In this document: positions 9,123-17,577 of the stretch, in pieces
Position numbering within the stretch: position 1 is the first letter of the stretch
Layout of the letters: each line of letters opens with the position of its first letter
Assembly (NCBI GenBank): GCA_001045525.1
Contig: LDWW01000001.1
Span: 248,001-312,000, forward strand
Reading direction: 5' to 3'
Length of the DNA: 64,000 bases
Origin: Chitinispirillum alkaliphilum
GTDB taxonomy: Bacteria > Fibrobacterota > Chitinivibrionia > Chitinivibrionales > Chitinispirillaceae
Notes under the pieces: model-generated
What the model was told of the DNA's origin: nothing
Seen by the model: only the letters and a program-made list of their open reading frames with translations
The model's database searches: none
Program-made: the position numbers and the translations under genes

Positions 9123-10331
9123 ATGAATCTGTTCCGGAAATATGTGACTGTTACTCTTTTTTCAGCCGGGTTGGCTCTGGCCGGTCAGGGGGTGGGTGTG
9201 TACGATTATTCAGATAATATGCCTCCATCCAGAACTCATCCCTCCAGTGAGAGTATTCCTGTTGAACAGGTCCCCATGTTCATTTCTTTTGGGTTTGATG
9301 ATAACGGAATAAATATACCAGGCCAGGGTGTGGACTGGATTCTCAATTACCTGAGAGACAAAACAAATCCCGGCACCGGAAACCCCGGCACCTATGATGG
9401 CGCTCCAATGAGAGCCTCATTCTATGTTACATCAAAATATGGTAAACAGTGGGTTTATCATAATTATCCTGCGATACGGCAGGGGTGGCGGGCTCTCTAC
9501 GAAGATGGTCATGAAATCGGCAATCACAGTGATATTCATCTTGGGTACTGGGACAATGATCTGCAGAAATTTTTCGAATTCAAGGGATATGATTACACAA
9601 AAGAGCAGTGGCTGGCAGAGGAACTTGATCCCTGTCATGAGTTTTTGATAAAACCATATGGAATGAATGCCCAGGCTCATGGTTTGGGTATGGAAGAGTC
9701 TGATATTTATGGGTGGCGCACGCCTCGCCTTGAGTGGAATAACGCAGTCTTTGAGGCACTCGTTGAGAGAGGCTATGTCTATGATTGCAGTATCAACAGT
9801 GAATCCGATAATGATGGCACGTCAAATTACTGGCCTTTCACAATGGATGAGGGACACCCCTTTATCGACAGCGTGGCAAGTTTTCCGGGATTTTGGCAAC
9901 TGCCATGCTATCAGTTCATGATCCCTCCAAACCTTCAGGATAAAGTGGGAACAGCTTCCATGACCGGACTTGATTACAATGTATGGGCACGTACCGACCT
10001 GGGAGGTAAGGAGTTGACTGCAGCTGAATTTACCAGGATACTTAAACACACTCTCGATTTGCGTATGGCCGGAAATCGTGCCCCCATGCTCATCGGTCTT
10101 CACAGTGACATATATTCAGAGCAAAAGGATAGTGATTATCCGGCCAGCGGTACCTACAGGGACAGACAGCTTGCTATAGAAAGGTTTGTGGATTACGCAT
10201 TGGAAACATACCCGGAAGTGAGATTTGTCCCTGCTATCGATGTGATAAACTGGATGAGAAACCCTGTTTCGCTCAGTGGCGAGCTTTCGGTTAATACTGA
10301 AAAAAAAACATTAAAAACGATCTGTCAGTAA
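9123..10331 (+). CDS. Secreted polysaccharide deacetylase-like protein (NodB/CE4 type), cut short by an apparent frameshift
   Basis: A 402-residue protein with a signal peptide (1 to about 20, ending ALAG) and a NodB-homology fold expected to remove N-acetyl groups from a polysaccharide such as chitin, using a divalent metal. Visible motifs are GFDDNG (the Asp pair), GNHSDIH (metal-binding H-x3-H), GWRTPRLEWNN (position of the R-x-P motif) and LIGLHSDIYS near the C-terminal end. GGAGG precedes the ATG. The frame ends about 18 residues after a run of nine A (10300-10308). The next frame continues directly into a typical C-terminal sorting domain, so the intact gene probably ran to 10561. It is paralogous to the gene at 10631 and is divergent from a GH8 enzyme, which suggests a shared chitin/chitosan function. 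Confidence 0.8.
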   Translation: MNLFRKYVTVTLFSAGLALAGQGVGVYDYSDNMPPSRTHPSSESIPVEQVPMFISFGFDDNGINIPGQGVDWILNYLRDKTNPGTGNPGTYDGAPMRASFYVTSKYGKQWVYHNYPAIRQGWRALYEDGHEIGNHSDIHLGYWDNDLQKFFEFKGYDYTKEQWLAEELDPCHEFLIKPYGMNAQAHGLGMEESDIYGWRTPRLEWNNAVFEALVERGYVYDCSINSESDNDGTSNYWPFTMDEGHPFIDSVASFPGFWQLPCYQFMIPPNLQDKVGTASMTGLDYNVWARTDLGGKELTAAEFTRILKHTLDLRMAGNRAPMLIGLHSDIYSEQKDSDYPASGTYRDRQLAIERFVDYALETYPEVRFVPAIDVINWMRNPVSLSGELSVNTEKKTLKTICQ

Positions 10332-10561
10332 TCAGGGTTACTTCCGGAAAGGTGGATATTGCACTGCCTCGTGCAGGGGAGTATACCTTAAAAGTATTTT
10401 CCCTGAACGGAGCTCAGTTGCATAAGACCGCCTTTTACGCTTCTTCTGCGGGCAGACTTTCTGTTGACTGGGATTCTTCAGATTTTGGAGCCGGAAATTA
10501 TCTGTTTTCAATCGAGGGCAACGGGGTAAACACAAGCAGACAGATAACTCTAACAAAGTAA
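10310..10561 (+). pseudogene. Detached C-terminal sorting-like domain of the upstream deacetylase
   Basis: This stretch encodes a beta-sandwich tail of the kind found on secreted Fibrobacterota enzymes: YTLKVFSLNGAQLH, then FGAGNYLFSIEG, ending RQITLTK. It has no convincing start codon or ribosome-binding site. Reading back one frame across the A9 run joins it smoothly to the deacetylase: one extra A would give TEKKNIKNDLSVIRV and then this domain. It is either the product of a real or sequencing-derived -1 shift, or it is reached by slippage on the A run. Confidence 0.7.
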
Positions 10562-10630
10562 AACCATTATTCACGGGAACAGTTCTACTCTTTTTTTGTG
10601 AAAGAGTAATGAAGACTTCAGGAGTATGTT

Positions 10631-11761
10631 TTGAAAACAGACAGGATAGATGAGTTTGGTGTGGGTGTTTACAATTATTCCGATTGCGTGAAGGCTTCCA
10701 GAGTTCATCCGGGAAGTGAGGTAATACCTGTAGAAAAAGTTCCCATGTTCATCGCGCTTGGCTTTGACGATAACGGAATTTATGACCAAAAAGGGAATGC
10801 TGCAGTTTACTGGATTCGGGATTACCTGAAAGATAAGATAAATAACTCCTCTGGAGATCAGAGCAGCACTTTTGATCAGAGCCCCGCCAGAGCTACATTT
10901 TACAATACCGCACATTATGGTATGAAAACTGTCTACTGGGATCACAGAGAGGTGAAAGCCGGCTGGCGCAGACTCTATGAAGAAGGGCATGAAATCGGCA
11001 ATCACGGTACTATGCATGTAGGATACTGGGATGAGGATAAAGAACATATTACATTTAATGGAAGAGCGTATACAAAAGAAGAATGGCTTGAAAAGGAGAT
11101 AGACCCCTGTCATGCCCTGCTCACACAACCTTGTGATCTCCAGCAGGATAAATCTGTCGGTATCGGTATCCCTGAAAAGCAGTTGTACGGCTGGCGTACT
11201 CCGCGTCTGGAGTGGAATAACGAGTTACTTTCGGCTCTGTGTGAGAGGGGTTATATCTATGACTGCAGTATGGTAAGTGATTCGGGTGATGATGGTGCAA
11301 ACCATCTTTGGCCTTTTACTCTTGATTATGGTCACCCCTGTGACTCTTCTGTGGGACGTTTTCCCGGTTTATGGGAACTGCCCTGTTATAATTATGCTCT
11401 TCCGCCTGGTTTGAGAGGCAAAGCAGGAGCTTCATCCATTCCGGGGCTTGATTATAATGTGTGGACTCACAAAAAATATGGGGGAGCAGAGTTCACTTCG
11501 CCTGAATTCACCGAAATTCTTAAATATAACCTCGACCAGCGAATACATGGAAACCGGGCTCCTATGCTTGTCGGATTACATGCTGATATATACTCTGACA
11601 TAAAAAACAAAGACTACCCCAGAAGTGGCACTGCAAGAGAGCGGCAACTCGCCATAGAAAATTTCATAGCATATGCAATTGGCACCTACCCTGAAGTGAG
11701 AATAGTTAGAGCTGTCGATGTAATCAGCTGGATGAGAAACCCTGCTGCACTTGGTGGTTAA
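10631..11761 (+). CDS. Polysaccharide deacetylase-like protein, paralogue without signal peptide
   Basis: A 376-residue paralogue of the preceding deacetylase, colinear from GVGVYNYSD to SWMRNP. It keeps GFDDNG, the H-x3-H motif as GNHGTMH, GWRTPRLEWNN and LVGLHADIYS, so it should have the same metal-dependent deacetylase fold. It differs at both ends: the start is a TTG behind AGGAG with no hydrophobic leader in any frame, and it stops right after the catalytic fold without a sorting domain. It may act in the cytoplasm on small oligosaccharides, or it may be a copy that has lost its export signals. It lies 70 bp after the first deacetylase's sorting-domain remnant. Confidence 0.75.
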   Translation: MKTDRIDEFGVGVYNYSDCVKASRVHPGSEVIPVEKVPMFIALGFDDNGIYDQKGNAAVYWIRDYLKDKINNSSGDQSSTFDQSPARATFYNTAHYGMKTVYWDHREVKAGWRRLYEEGHEIGNHGTMHVGYWDEDKEHITFNGRAYTKEEWLEKEIDPCHALLTQPCDLQQDKSVGIGIPEKQLYGWRTPRLEWNNELLSALCERGYIYDCSMVSDSGDDGANHLWPFTLDYGHPCDSSVGRFPGLWELPCYNYALPPGLRGKAGASSIPGLDYNVWTHKKYGGAEFTSPEFTEILKYNLDQRIHGNRAPMLVGLHADIYSDIKNKDYPRSGTARERQLAIENFIAYAIGTYPEVRIVRAVDVISWMRNPAALGG

Positions 11762-11898
11762 ATGGTGTCCTCATATCTACCCCGGCCTATGAATACGGTC
11801 AGGCCAATCAGCGAAGGAGAAATAATTGCTGACAGCATCTGAGATTAAGGCTATAATAATGATAGTAACTTGTATGCACTTGAAATGGTATCGCACAG

Positions 11899-14136
11899 AT
11901 GATCAAAACTAAAAAAAATTATACCATTGGTGTCATCATGCCCTCCCTGCATGAAGGTGTGCAGTCACTGGTCTGGCCGGGTATTGCGGATACAGCAAAA
12001 AAACATGGGGTCAAGCTGGTCACCTATATGGCAACGTCGCAGGATCAGATCAGCAGCCTCGATCTGCATTATACTATTATCAGAGATTTTGTGAAAAACG
12101 GGGCTCTCGATGGATTGATAACTTTCACCGGTGCAATGGCGGAGCATCTGGGAGTGGATGAGGTAAAAGAGTACTGCAACAGCTTATCTGATTTCCCCAT
12201 TGAGGGAATTGCGTTGAGTGTGCCAAATGCACCCAGTGTTCTTGTTGATAACCGTATCGGCATAGTGCAGATTGTGGATCATCTGGTAATAAAGCACAAA
12301 CGAAAAAAAATCGCTTTTATCAAAGGTCCTGATGGGCATGAAGAGGCACAAGAGCGCTATGAGGCATATTGCGAAGGACTGAGAAAAAACAATTTACCAC
12401 TGAGAGAGGAGCTTGTTCTTCCGGGGCAGTTTCTGGATGTTTCAGGAATTGAAGGTGTTACAACTTTAATCGAGAACAATATCAGCTTTGATGCTCTCAT
12501 TACAGCTGATGACGAGACTGCTTTTGGGGCATTGAAAGAGCTGAAAAGAAGGGGAGTGAAAATTCCGGGGGATGTGGCTGTGGCGGGATTTGATGACGTT
12601 ACAGATGCTGCATATGTCTCCCCGGCACTTACCACTGTCAGACAACCTCTTTACAAACAGGGTAAAGAGGCTTTGCTTGCTGTTCTTTCTGCCTGTCAGG
12701 GTAAAAAGCAGGAAAGTATATTCCTCTCTGCTGAGCCCGTTTACAGAAGATCCTGCGGGTGCTTTCCGGAAGTTGCAGATAACACAACCGAAGGTAGGAA
12801 AAATGACATATCCAGAAATGAGGCTGCTCAGGCCGTTTTAAATATACTGGCCGGGCTCTATGATTTTTCTTCAGATGAAGTGAATATCTCACTGGAAGAT
12901 ATGGAATCACATGTTAATACTATAATCTCCTCATTCATTGAAAATGTCGAAAACGATTCCGGTAAAGAAGTTTTTCTCAATTCTGTTGATCATCTTCTTT
13001 TGGAAGCCGAGCAGAAAAATATCACTCTCACTGTCGTTCAGGGGTTGCTTTCTGCTATAGCAGGTTTCCTGCCATCTCTGTTTAAAGAGAACAGGCCTGC
13101 TGCAAGAGCTAACCACCTGTTGCAGAGAGCGATTGTGTATGTAAATGAACAGGCTGTGAGAATCACTCAGTCTCATAATATGAGAATCGCTACTCAGCAA
13201 TTGAAAATCCGCGAAACATCACAAAAGCTTATCACTACTTTTGAAATCGAGAGGCTTTTGAGAATAATCAATACAGAATTTCCGGAACTTGATATATCGA
13301 GTCTTTTCGTTGCACTCTATGAGGATTCCTCAATGCCTGTACTGATTGATCAGTGGGAATACCCAAAAACTTCATGTCTGCTTTTGGGATATCAGGGTGA
13401 GAAGACCTATGTGTTTTCCGAAGAGAACAGAATATCATTTCCCTCTGCGAAACTTTTTCCTCATAATTACTTTGATTCACAATCAATACAAAACTGTGTT
13501 TTTCTGCCTCTGTTTTTTAAAAATGAACACTTTGGGTTTATTGTGTTTGAGTATGACCAGAGCCATCAGTTTTTTATGTACGAGGAGCTTCGTTTGCACC
13601 TGAGCAGTGCAATGAAAAGTTCTTTTCTCCTTGAAGAGCTCAAAACCCAGTCGATTCACGATGAACTCACCGACCTTTATAACCGGAGAGGGTTCATAAA
13701 TCTATCAAATAAGCTGATAAAATCGGCAGGCAATGACAGAACCGCAATATGGATCTATTATGTTGATCTCGACGGATTGAAAAAAATCAACGACACTTAC
13801 GGGCATGAAGAGGGGGATTTTGCGATTTCTGCCGCCGCCCGTATCCTTACCAATACATTCAGAAAACAGGATATAATCGGAAGAATCGGGGGGGATGAAT
13901 TTACTGTGCTCGTTGTAACTGATCCAAAACAGGAGTCTGAGAGAAGCATCCTCGACAGACTTCAGAACAATATTGATCGCTTCAATGAGAAGATCGATAA
14001 ACCCTACTCTATATCAATGAGCGTGGGTATAAGCCGCTTTACCGGTAATGATGGGGAAACACTGGAATCGGTGATGAAAAGGGCCGATGATTTGATGTTA
14101 ATAGGGAAAAGGGAGAAAAAGGCAGAAAGAGAGTAG
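11899..14136 (+). CDS. LacI-type ligand-binding domain fused to a GGDEF diguanylate cyclase
   Basis: A 745-residue soluble protein. Residues 8-290 form a periplasmic-binding-protein-like domain of the LacI/GalR effector type (FDALITADDETAFGALKEL, VAVAGFDDV), but there is no DNA-binding helix-turn-helix, signal peptide or membrane helix. A helical linker (300-445) and a GAF-like region (about 450-580) follow. The GGDEF domain has an intact GGDEF motif at 664-668 and the inhibitory RxxD site five residues before it (R655-D658). Predicted role: synthesis of cyclic di-GMP from GTP in response to a cytoplasmic ligand, probably a sugar given the adjacent polysaccharide genes. No clear ribosome-binding site precedes the ATG. 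Confidence 0.85.
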   Translation: MIKTKKNYTIGVIMPSLHEGVQSLVWPGIADTAKKHGVKLVTYMATSQDQISSLDLHYTIIRDFVKNGALDGLITFTGAMAEHLGVDEVKEYCNSLSDFPIEGIALSVPNAPSVLVDNRIGIVQIVDHLVIKHKRKKIAFIKGPDGHEEAQERYEAYCEGLRKNNLPLREELVLPGQFLDVSGIEGVTTLIENNISFDALITADDETAFGALKELKRRGVKIPGDVAVAGFDDVTDAAYVSPALTTVRQPLYKQGKEALLAVLSACQGKKQESIFLSAEPVYRRSCGCFPEVADNTTEGRKNDISRNEAAQAVLNILAGLYDFSSDEVNISLEDMESHVNTIISSFIENVENDSGKEVFLNSVDHLLLEAEQKNITLTVVQGLLSAIAGFLPSLFKENRPAARANHLLQRAIVYVNEQAVRITQSHNMRIATQQLKIRETSQKLITTFEIERLLRIINTEFPELDISSLFVALYEDSSMPVLIDQWEYPKTSCLLLGYQGEKTYVFSEENRISFPSAKLFPHNYFDSQSIQNCVFLPLFFKNEHFGFIVFEYDQSHQFFMYEELRLHLSSAMKSSFLLEELKTQSIHDELTDLYNRRGFINLSNKLIKSAGNDRTAIWIYYVDLDGLKKINDTYGHEEGDFAISAAARILTNTFRKQDIIGRIGGDEFTVLVVTDPKQESERSILDRLQNNIDRFNEKIDKPYSISMSVGISRFTGNDGETLESVMKRADDLMLIGKREKKAERE

Positions 14137-14184
14137 CTCCCAAATCATACCTTCAGCCTGTTTTGCACTAATTCTGGCATATGG

Positions 14185-14547
14185 GTGCCTATGTTCTTAT
14201 ATTATCTATTTATATACTCTGTTATTAGGTATCTGGACATTAAGCGTTTAACATTTAATAAAGTTGATCATTACACCACCGTGAAAATGCCGATAAACGA
14301 AAGAGTGTCTTCAGTTACACAGCCTGTGGTCTCTCGTTCTGCAATCACCTTCGATTCTCCGGGTGGGAGAAGTGAGATCACTTTGCATTCTCTTGATGGC
14401 AGAAGGTTAGGGACTGTTTACAGCGGGTATCTTGATGCTGGTAGACATAGTTTTAATCTCACCCACCTTAGTTTGTCAAGCGGGCTGGTGCTGGTGATGG
14501 TACGGAATGAAAATGAAAACTATCTTTTCAGATCTGTTGTGAGATAA
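14185..14547 (+). pseudogene. Orphan C-terminal sorting-like domain, probable gene remnant
   Basis: The last 75 residues (ITLHSLDGRRLGTVY...FRSVVR) match the tail domain seen on the GH8 enzyme and the first deacetylase. The 40 residues before it do not resemble a catalytic domain or a proper signal peptide, and the GTG start lacks a good ribosome-binding site. It therefore looks like the 3' end of a decayed secreted-protein gene. A strong terminator follows 23 bp later, as expected for a former gene end. It could instead be a short expressed protein. Confidence 0.5.
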
Positions 14548-14570
14548 AGTTTTGATAATCTGATTTAAAA

Positions 14571-14612
14571 AGAGAGGCTGTGAGAAGATGTGCTTTCTCA
14601 CAGCCTCTCTTT
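14571..14612 (+). terminator. Rho-independent terminator with a 16-bp stem
   Basis: AGAGAGGCTGTGAGAA (14571-14586) pairs perfectly with TTCTCACAGCCTCTCT (14595-14610) around an 8-nt loop, followed by TT. The flanking A run upstream makes it usable in both directions. The 220 bp after it hold no credible gene. Confidence 0.8.
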
Positions 14613-14889
14613 GTCCCGGCATTTTAATATTACATTTTATTATTCCAATTCAGTTAAATTTATTGGTGATATTTTCTTATAGTTTCGGTCTGTTTGAGCT
14701 TGATCGGTGTAGTCTTTGAAATTACATTAAGTTAAGAGTATTACTGCTCGCTGAGCCGATTATATTTAACGTGTTTTATTGGAGAGAATCTGAGAGTAAA
14801 GCGAGTTATGAAAAAAAAGTTGCGGGAATGTTTTTCAGATTTCTGAAGATCGTAGTGCAGGTGGTTATGTTGTTTGTATTGGAGATTAT

Positions 14890-15372
14890 GTGTCAAGTGG
14901 AAGAGGGCAAATCAATTTTCAGGAGCTGATCAGAGTTTCCCGATTAATTCTGATCGTCGAAAAGGCAGAGCCTTACCGGGTTGATGATGAACTCCGTTTC
15001 GGGGAGGGGCATAAGGGTGGTTTGCAAACCACCCTATATCGTTATAGTGTTATAGAAGTTCTTAAAAATTCACACTCGGGAATAGAGCTTAAAGACAGTG
15101 TGGAAGTCTATACCTCCTACGCTTTGGACAATTTGGAGCAGACAAGAAGATATCTTGAGGGCTTGCCTATGTTTATGACTATCCAATACCATTACAATCC
15201 AGGCAGAGCAGATGTTACAGAGGACAAAAATTTTATAATTTTTCTTAAATACGAAACCGAAACCAAACGCTTTTATTATTCAGCAATCAATGCGTTCGAA
15301 TCATCTGAAATGGCTTCTGAAGTCAAAAGAACTATAAGAGGACCTGACCCAATAAAGCCCTCCTTAAGGTAG
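14890..15372 (+). CDS. Hypothetical protein, probably secreted in its intact form
   Basis: The open frame from GTG 14890 (GGAG 5 nt upstream) gives 160 residues of unknown function: a mixed alpha/beta protein with INFQELIRVSRLILIVEKAE near the start, similar in style to secreted proteins whose domain begins just after a signal peptide. In a different frame, an ATG at 14828 encodes MFFRFLKIVVQVVMLFVLE, a good signal peptide, and closes shortly after 14890. One extra base near 14905-14920 would join the two. The gene may therefore be frameshifted like the first deacetylase and sdhD. No family is recognised. Confidence 0.5.
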   Translation: MSSGRGQINFQELIRVSRLILIVEKAEPYRVDDELRFGEGHKGGLQTTLYRYSVIEVLKNSHSGIELKDSVEVYTSYALDNLEQTRRYLEGLPMFMTIQYHYNPGRADVTEDKNFIIFLKYETETKRFYYSAINAFESSEMASEVKRTIRGPDPIKPSLR

Positions 15373-15523
15373 CAGCAGGTTCGGTTGCAAGGTCAGAGCC
15401 AGAAGTATTAAGCTAAAAAACCCTAACTAAGAAACTTTTGGGGTCGTTTCCCGCCTCCGGAATCGCTGCACTTAAAAGGTAAAGCATCAAAAGATACCAC
15501 ACTCTCGTGCAATTGTATGCACT

Positions 15524-15682
15524 TTATACCCTGTCTTCAGTACTGCCTTTGCCTGTGGTATTCCCGGTATCCTCGGATGTGTCTGCGTTGCCTTTGCCTT
15601 CTTCATCAGGCTCAATTGAATTCATTCCGCTATGACCTCCCCAGTTTTCAGATGTCCAGTCTTTTTCATGAATGTTATTCAT
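15524..15682 (-). CDS. Possible 52-residue acidic protein
   Basis: A minus-strand frame from ATG 15682 to TAA 15524 encodes a hydrophilic, Gly/Asp/Glu/Thr-rich peptide starting MNNIHEKDWTSENWGGHSG. It has no hydrophobic segment. The composition is protein-like and unlike random AT-rich intergenic translation, but the upstream sequence (AGAGAAACAAAG) is only a weak ribosome-binding site and no homologue comes to mind. Confidence 0.3.
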   Translation of the reverse strand: MNNIHEKDWTSENWGGHSGMNSIEPDEEGKGNADTSEDTGNTTGKGSTEDRV

Positions 15683-15803
15683 CTTTGTTTCTCTGGTATA
15701 AATGGTTCTGAGTTTTGTATCCCTATGAATATACCTTCTTTCGCTTTACATGCCAAACTAATGAAAAGTTATTATTACAATTATATATGCATAAGAGAGT
15801 TTT

Positions 15804-15956
15804 CCAAGGCCAAAGAAAGTAGGCAAAGAACGCCTTGGGAGCCCCACACTGGCTCCAATTTCGCGCTTTCGCCGGGGAAGGGCCAAAACTCGAGGACTCG
15901 AACAATTGGCCCCGGGAAAGGACCGGCGAAAGCGGTCATTCGCCAGTGATTGGGGC
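15804..15956. repeat. GC-rich nested inverted repeat, REP/MITE-like element
   Basis: Inside a 938-bp gene-poor stretch (15373-16310) lies a compact GC-rich block of nested stems: CCAAGGC (15804-15810) with GCCTTGG (15832-15838); GCCCCACACTGGC (15841-15853) with GCCAGTGATTGGGGC (15942-15956); CGCTTTCGCCGG (15864-15875) with its exact complement (15923-15934); and GGGCCAA (15880-15886) with TTGGCCC (15906-15912). The outer loop contains CAAAGAAAGTAGGCAAAGAA, which resembles motifs of repeated extragenic elements in other bacteria, from memory. It encodes no plausible protein. The rest of 15373-16310 shows nothing else I can name apart from the small minus-strand frame. Confidence 0.6.
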
Positions 15957-16310
15957 GGATTTGTACCCGATAGTTTTTTTTAGGAGCTTACTGCGTTCGT
16001 CCTGTGAAATAGATGGAGAAAATTTTTATTCAAGTTTAATTGCCGGAGTAATAATCTGTCACTCAACAGTTTTTTTACAGAGTCGTTGTCGAAAAGTACT
16101 ACGTATGTGAGGAATTCTCCATCATTTTGTTTAGTTTGAAATAATGGTTGAAATGTTTTTTGTAGGGTGATAAAATCAAAATAAAGACAACCGAATTGGT
16201 GAACAAAAAAGGATGCGGGAAATGTAAATAAACAAATCAGCAAGTCGAGAAAAACATACAATATCTGTTGCGGAGCATATACTGTTATCAAAAAAAGAAA
16301 GTGGCTTAAT

Positions 16311-17519
16311 ATGGTAAGAATGGTCAAGAATTTAATACATCCGATGGGCACAGTAATTCTACTTTGCCTCTTTTTGCAAACCCAGCAAATATTGGCTCAA
16401 GACAAAGCTTTTACTGGTGGAATAGATACTCTGGATGCAGAGCTGGAATACCTGCGCGAAGCAATCATGGAGTTACAGGAAAAACAAGAAGGGCTTTTAC
16501 CTGTTTATGATCATGGTTTTACACTGAGATCCGAAGATGGGGATTTTCAGCTGAACATTGGTGGTAGTATTCAACCACGTTACGAATTCTCAATTGATAC
16601 AGATGCCAGTGATACGCTCAGCAGTTTTTATATGCGAAGAGTCCGATTGGATCTGCGTGGACATGTTTTTACCAACCGTCTGACATTCAGAATTACGCCC
16701 GAACTTGCCAGAACCGCAAATTTACGGGATGGTTTCATTAATTATTCCTTGTTACCGCTTTTTCAGATTCGTGCAGGACAGTTCACTTTACCTTTTGACT
16801 GGCATAGGAGTGTAGGTGGCTCACGGCAGCACTTCTCTGAACGCGGAATACAGGATTTACATTTTGCTTACCCTACCGGACGTGATATTGGTTTTGGGTT
16901 GCATGGGCAGAGCACAAATCGAAAATTTGGATATGGTGGAGGTGTCTTTGATGGAGCTGGAAGGAATTCTCAACTGAGTACAAGTTCTGGCAATGTGTAT
17001 TCTGCCCGTGTTACTTTTGCAACTTTGGGTACAATTCCAAGAGAAGAATCGGATTTAACTTTTTCCCGCCAAATTAATCATAGTATAGGGATTGGAATAC
17101 AGGCTGCAAACAAAAATTATACTCGTGATTGGGCACTTGGACTAAGCACAAACAACCGAGCTGATTGGGCTACAGCCAATCTTGACACACGTATAGCTTA
17201 CAGAGGAATTTCCGTTGTTGCAAATGGACTTTTTCGGGAAGTCAGGCCTGATGATGAGAATGTAGACCCCTATGCTGGATGGGCATATCTTGTAACTGGC
17301 GGAGTATTCATAATTCCTCAAAGATTAGAAGCTGTGGGGCGATGGTCACAACTGCGTATTGATAAAGATTCTGTTGAAACCGAGGAAAGCGAGTGGGGTG
17401 CAGGCATTAACATTTATCATCGTGGTTACAACTGGAAAACCCGGATTAATCTCTTAAGACACGAGACATCCTTTGCTGAGAGGACCCGTTTAATTATAGA
17501 ACACCACACTTTTTTTTAA
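16311..17519 (+). CDS. Porin of the phosphate-selective O/P (OprO/OprP-like) family
   Basis: A 402-residue outer-membrane beta-barrel. The N-terminus has a signal peptide ending near ILAQ, then a short coiled-coil (DTLDAELEYLREAIMEL), a layout shared by OprP-type trimeric porins. The barrel follows, with FQLNIGGSIQPRYEF, FYMRRVRLDLRG and RAGQFTLPFDWHR, characteristic of the family, and a terminal Phe as expected for recognition by the outer-membrane assembly machinery. The real solute cannot be told from sequence; phosphate or other anions are typical for relatives. ATG 16311 is used; ATG 16323 is an alternative. It is 58 bp upstream of a chemoreceptor gene, and the same porin-chemoreceptor order recurs at 19958-23128. 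Confidence 0.8.
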   Translation: MVRMVKNLIHPMGTVILLCLFLQTQQILAQDKAFTGGIDTLDAELEYLREAIMELQEKQEGLLPVYDHGFTLRSEDGDFQLNIGGSIQPRYEFSIDTDASDTLSSFYMRRVRLDLRGHVFTNRLTFRITPELARTANLRDGFINYSLLPLFQIRAGQFTLPFDWHRSVGGSRQHFSERGIQDLHFAYPTGRDIGFGLHGQSTNRKFGYGGGVFDGAGRNSQLSTSSGNVYSARVTFATLGTIPREESDLTFSRQINHSIGIGIQAANKNYTRDWALGLSTNNRADWATANLDTRIAYRGISVVANGLFREVRPDDENVDPYAGWAYLVTGGVFIIPQRLEAVGRWSQLRIDKDSVETEESEWGAGINIYHRGYNWKTRINLLRHETSFAERTRLIIEHHTFF

Positions 17520-17577
17520 TGAATTTCTGCTTTGATGACGCGAATGGGAATTAAGCCGGAATTGAGGAAATACTGTT

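Noticed and set aside
10571-11128. 185-codon minus-strand frame opposite the second deacetylase
   Set aside because: The plus strand has clear NodB motifs here; the antisense frame has no ribosome-binding site and a Cys/Phe-rich translation typical of a shadow.
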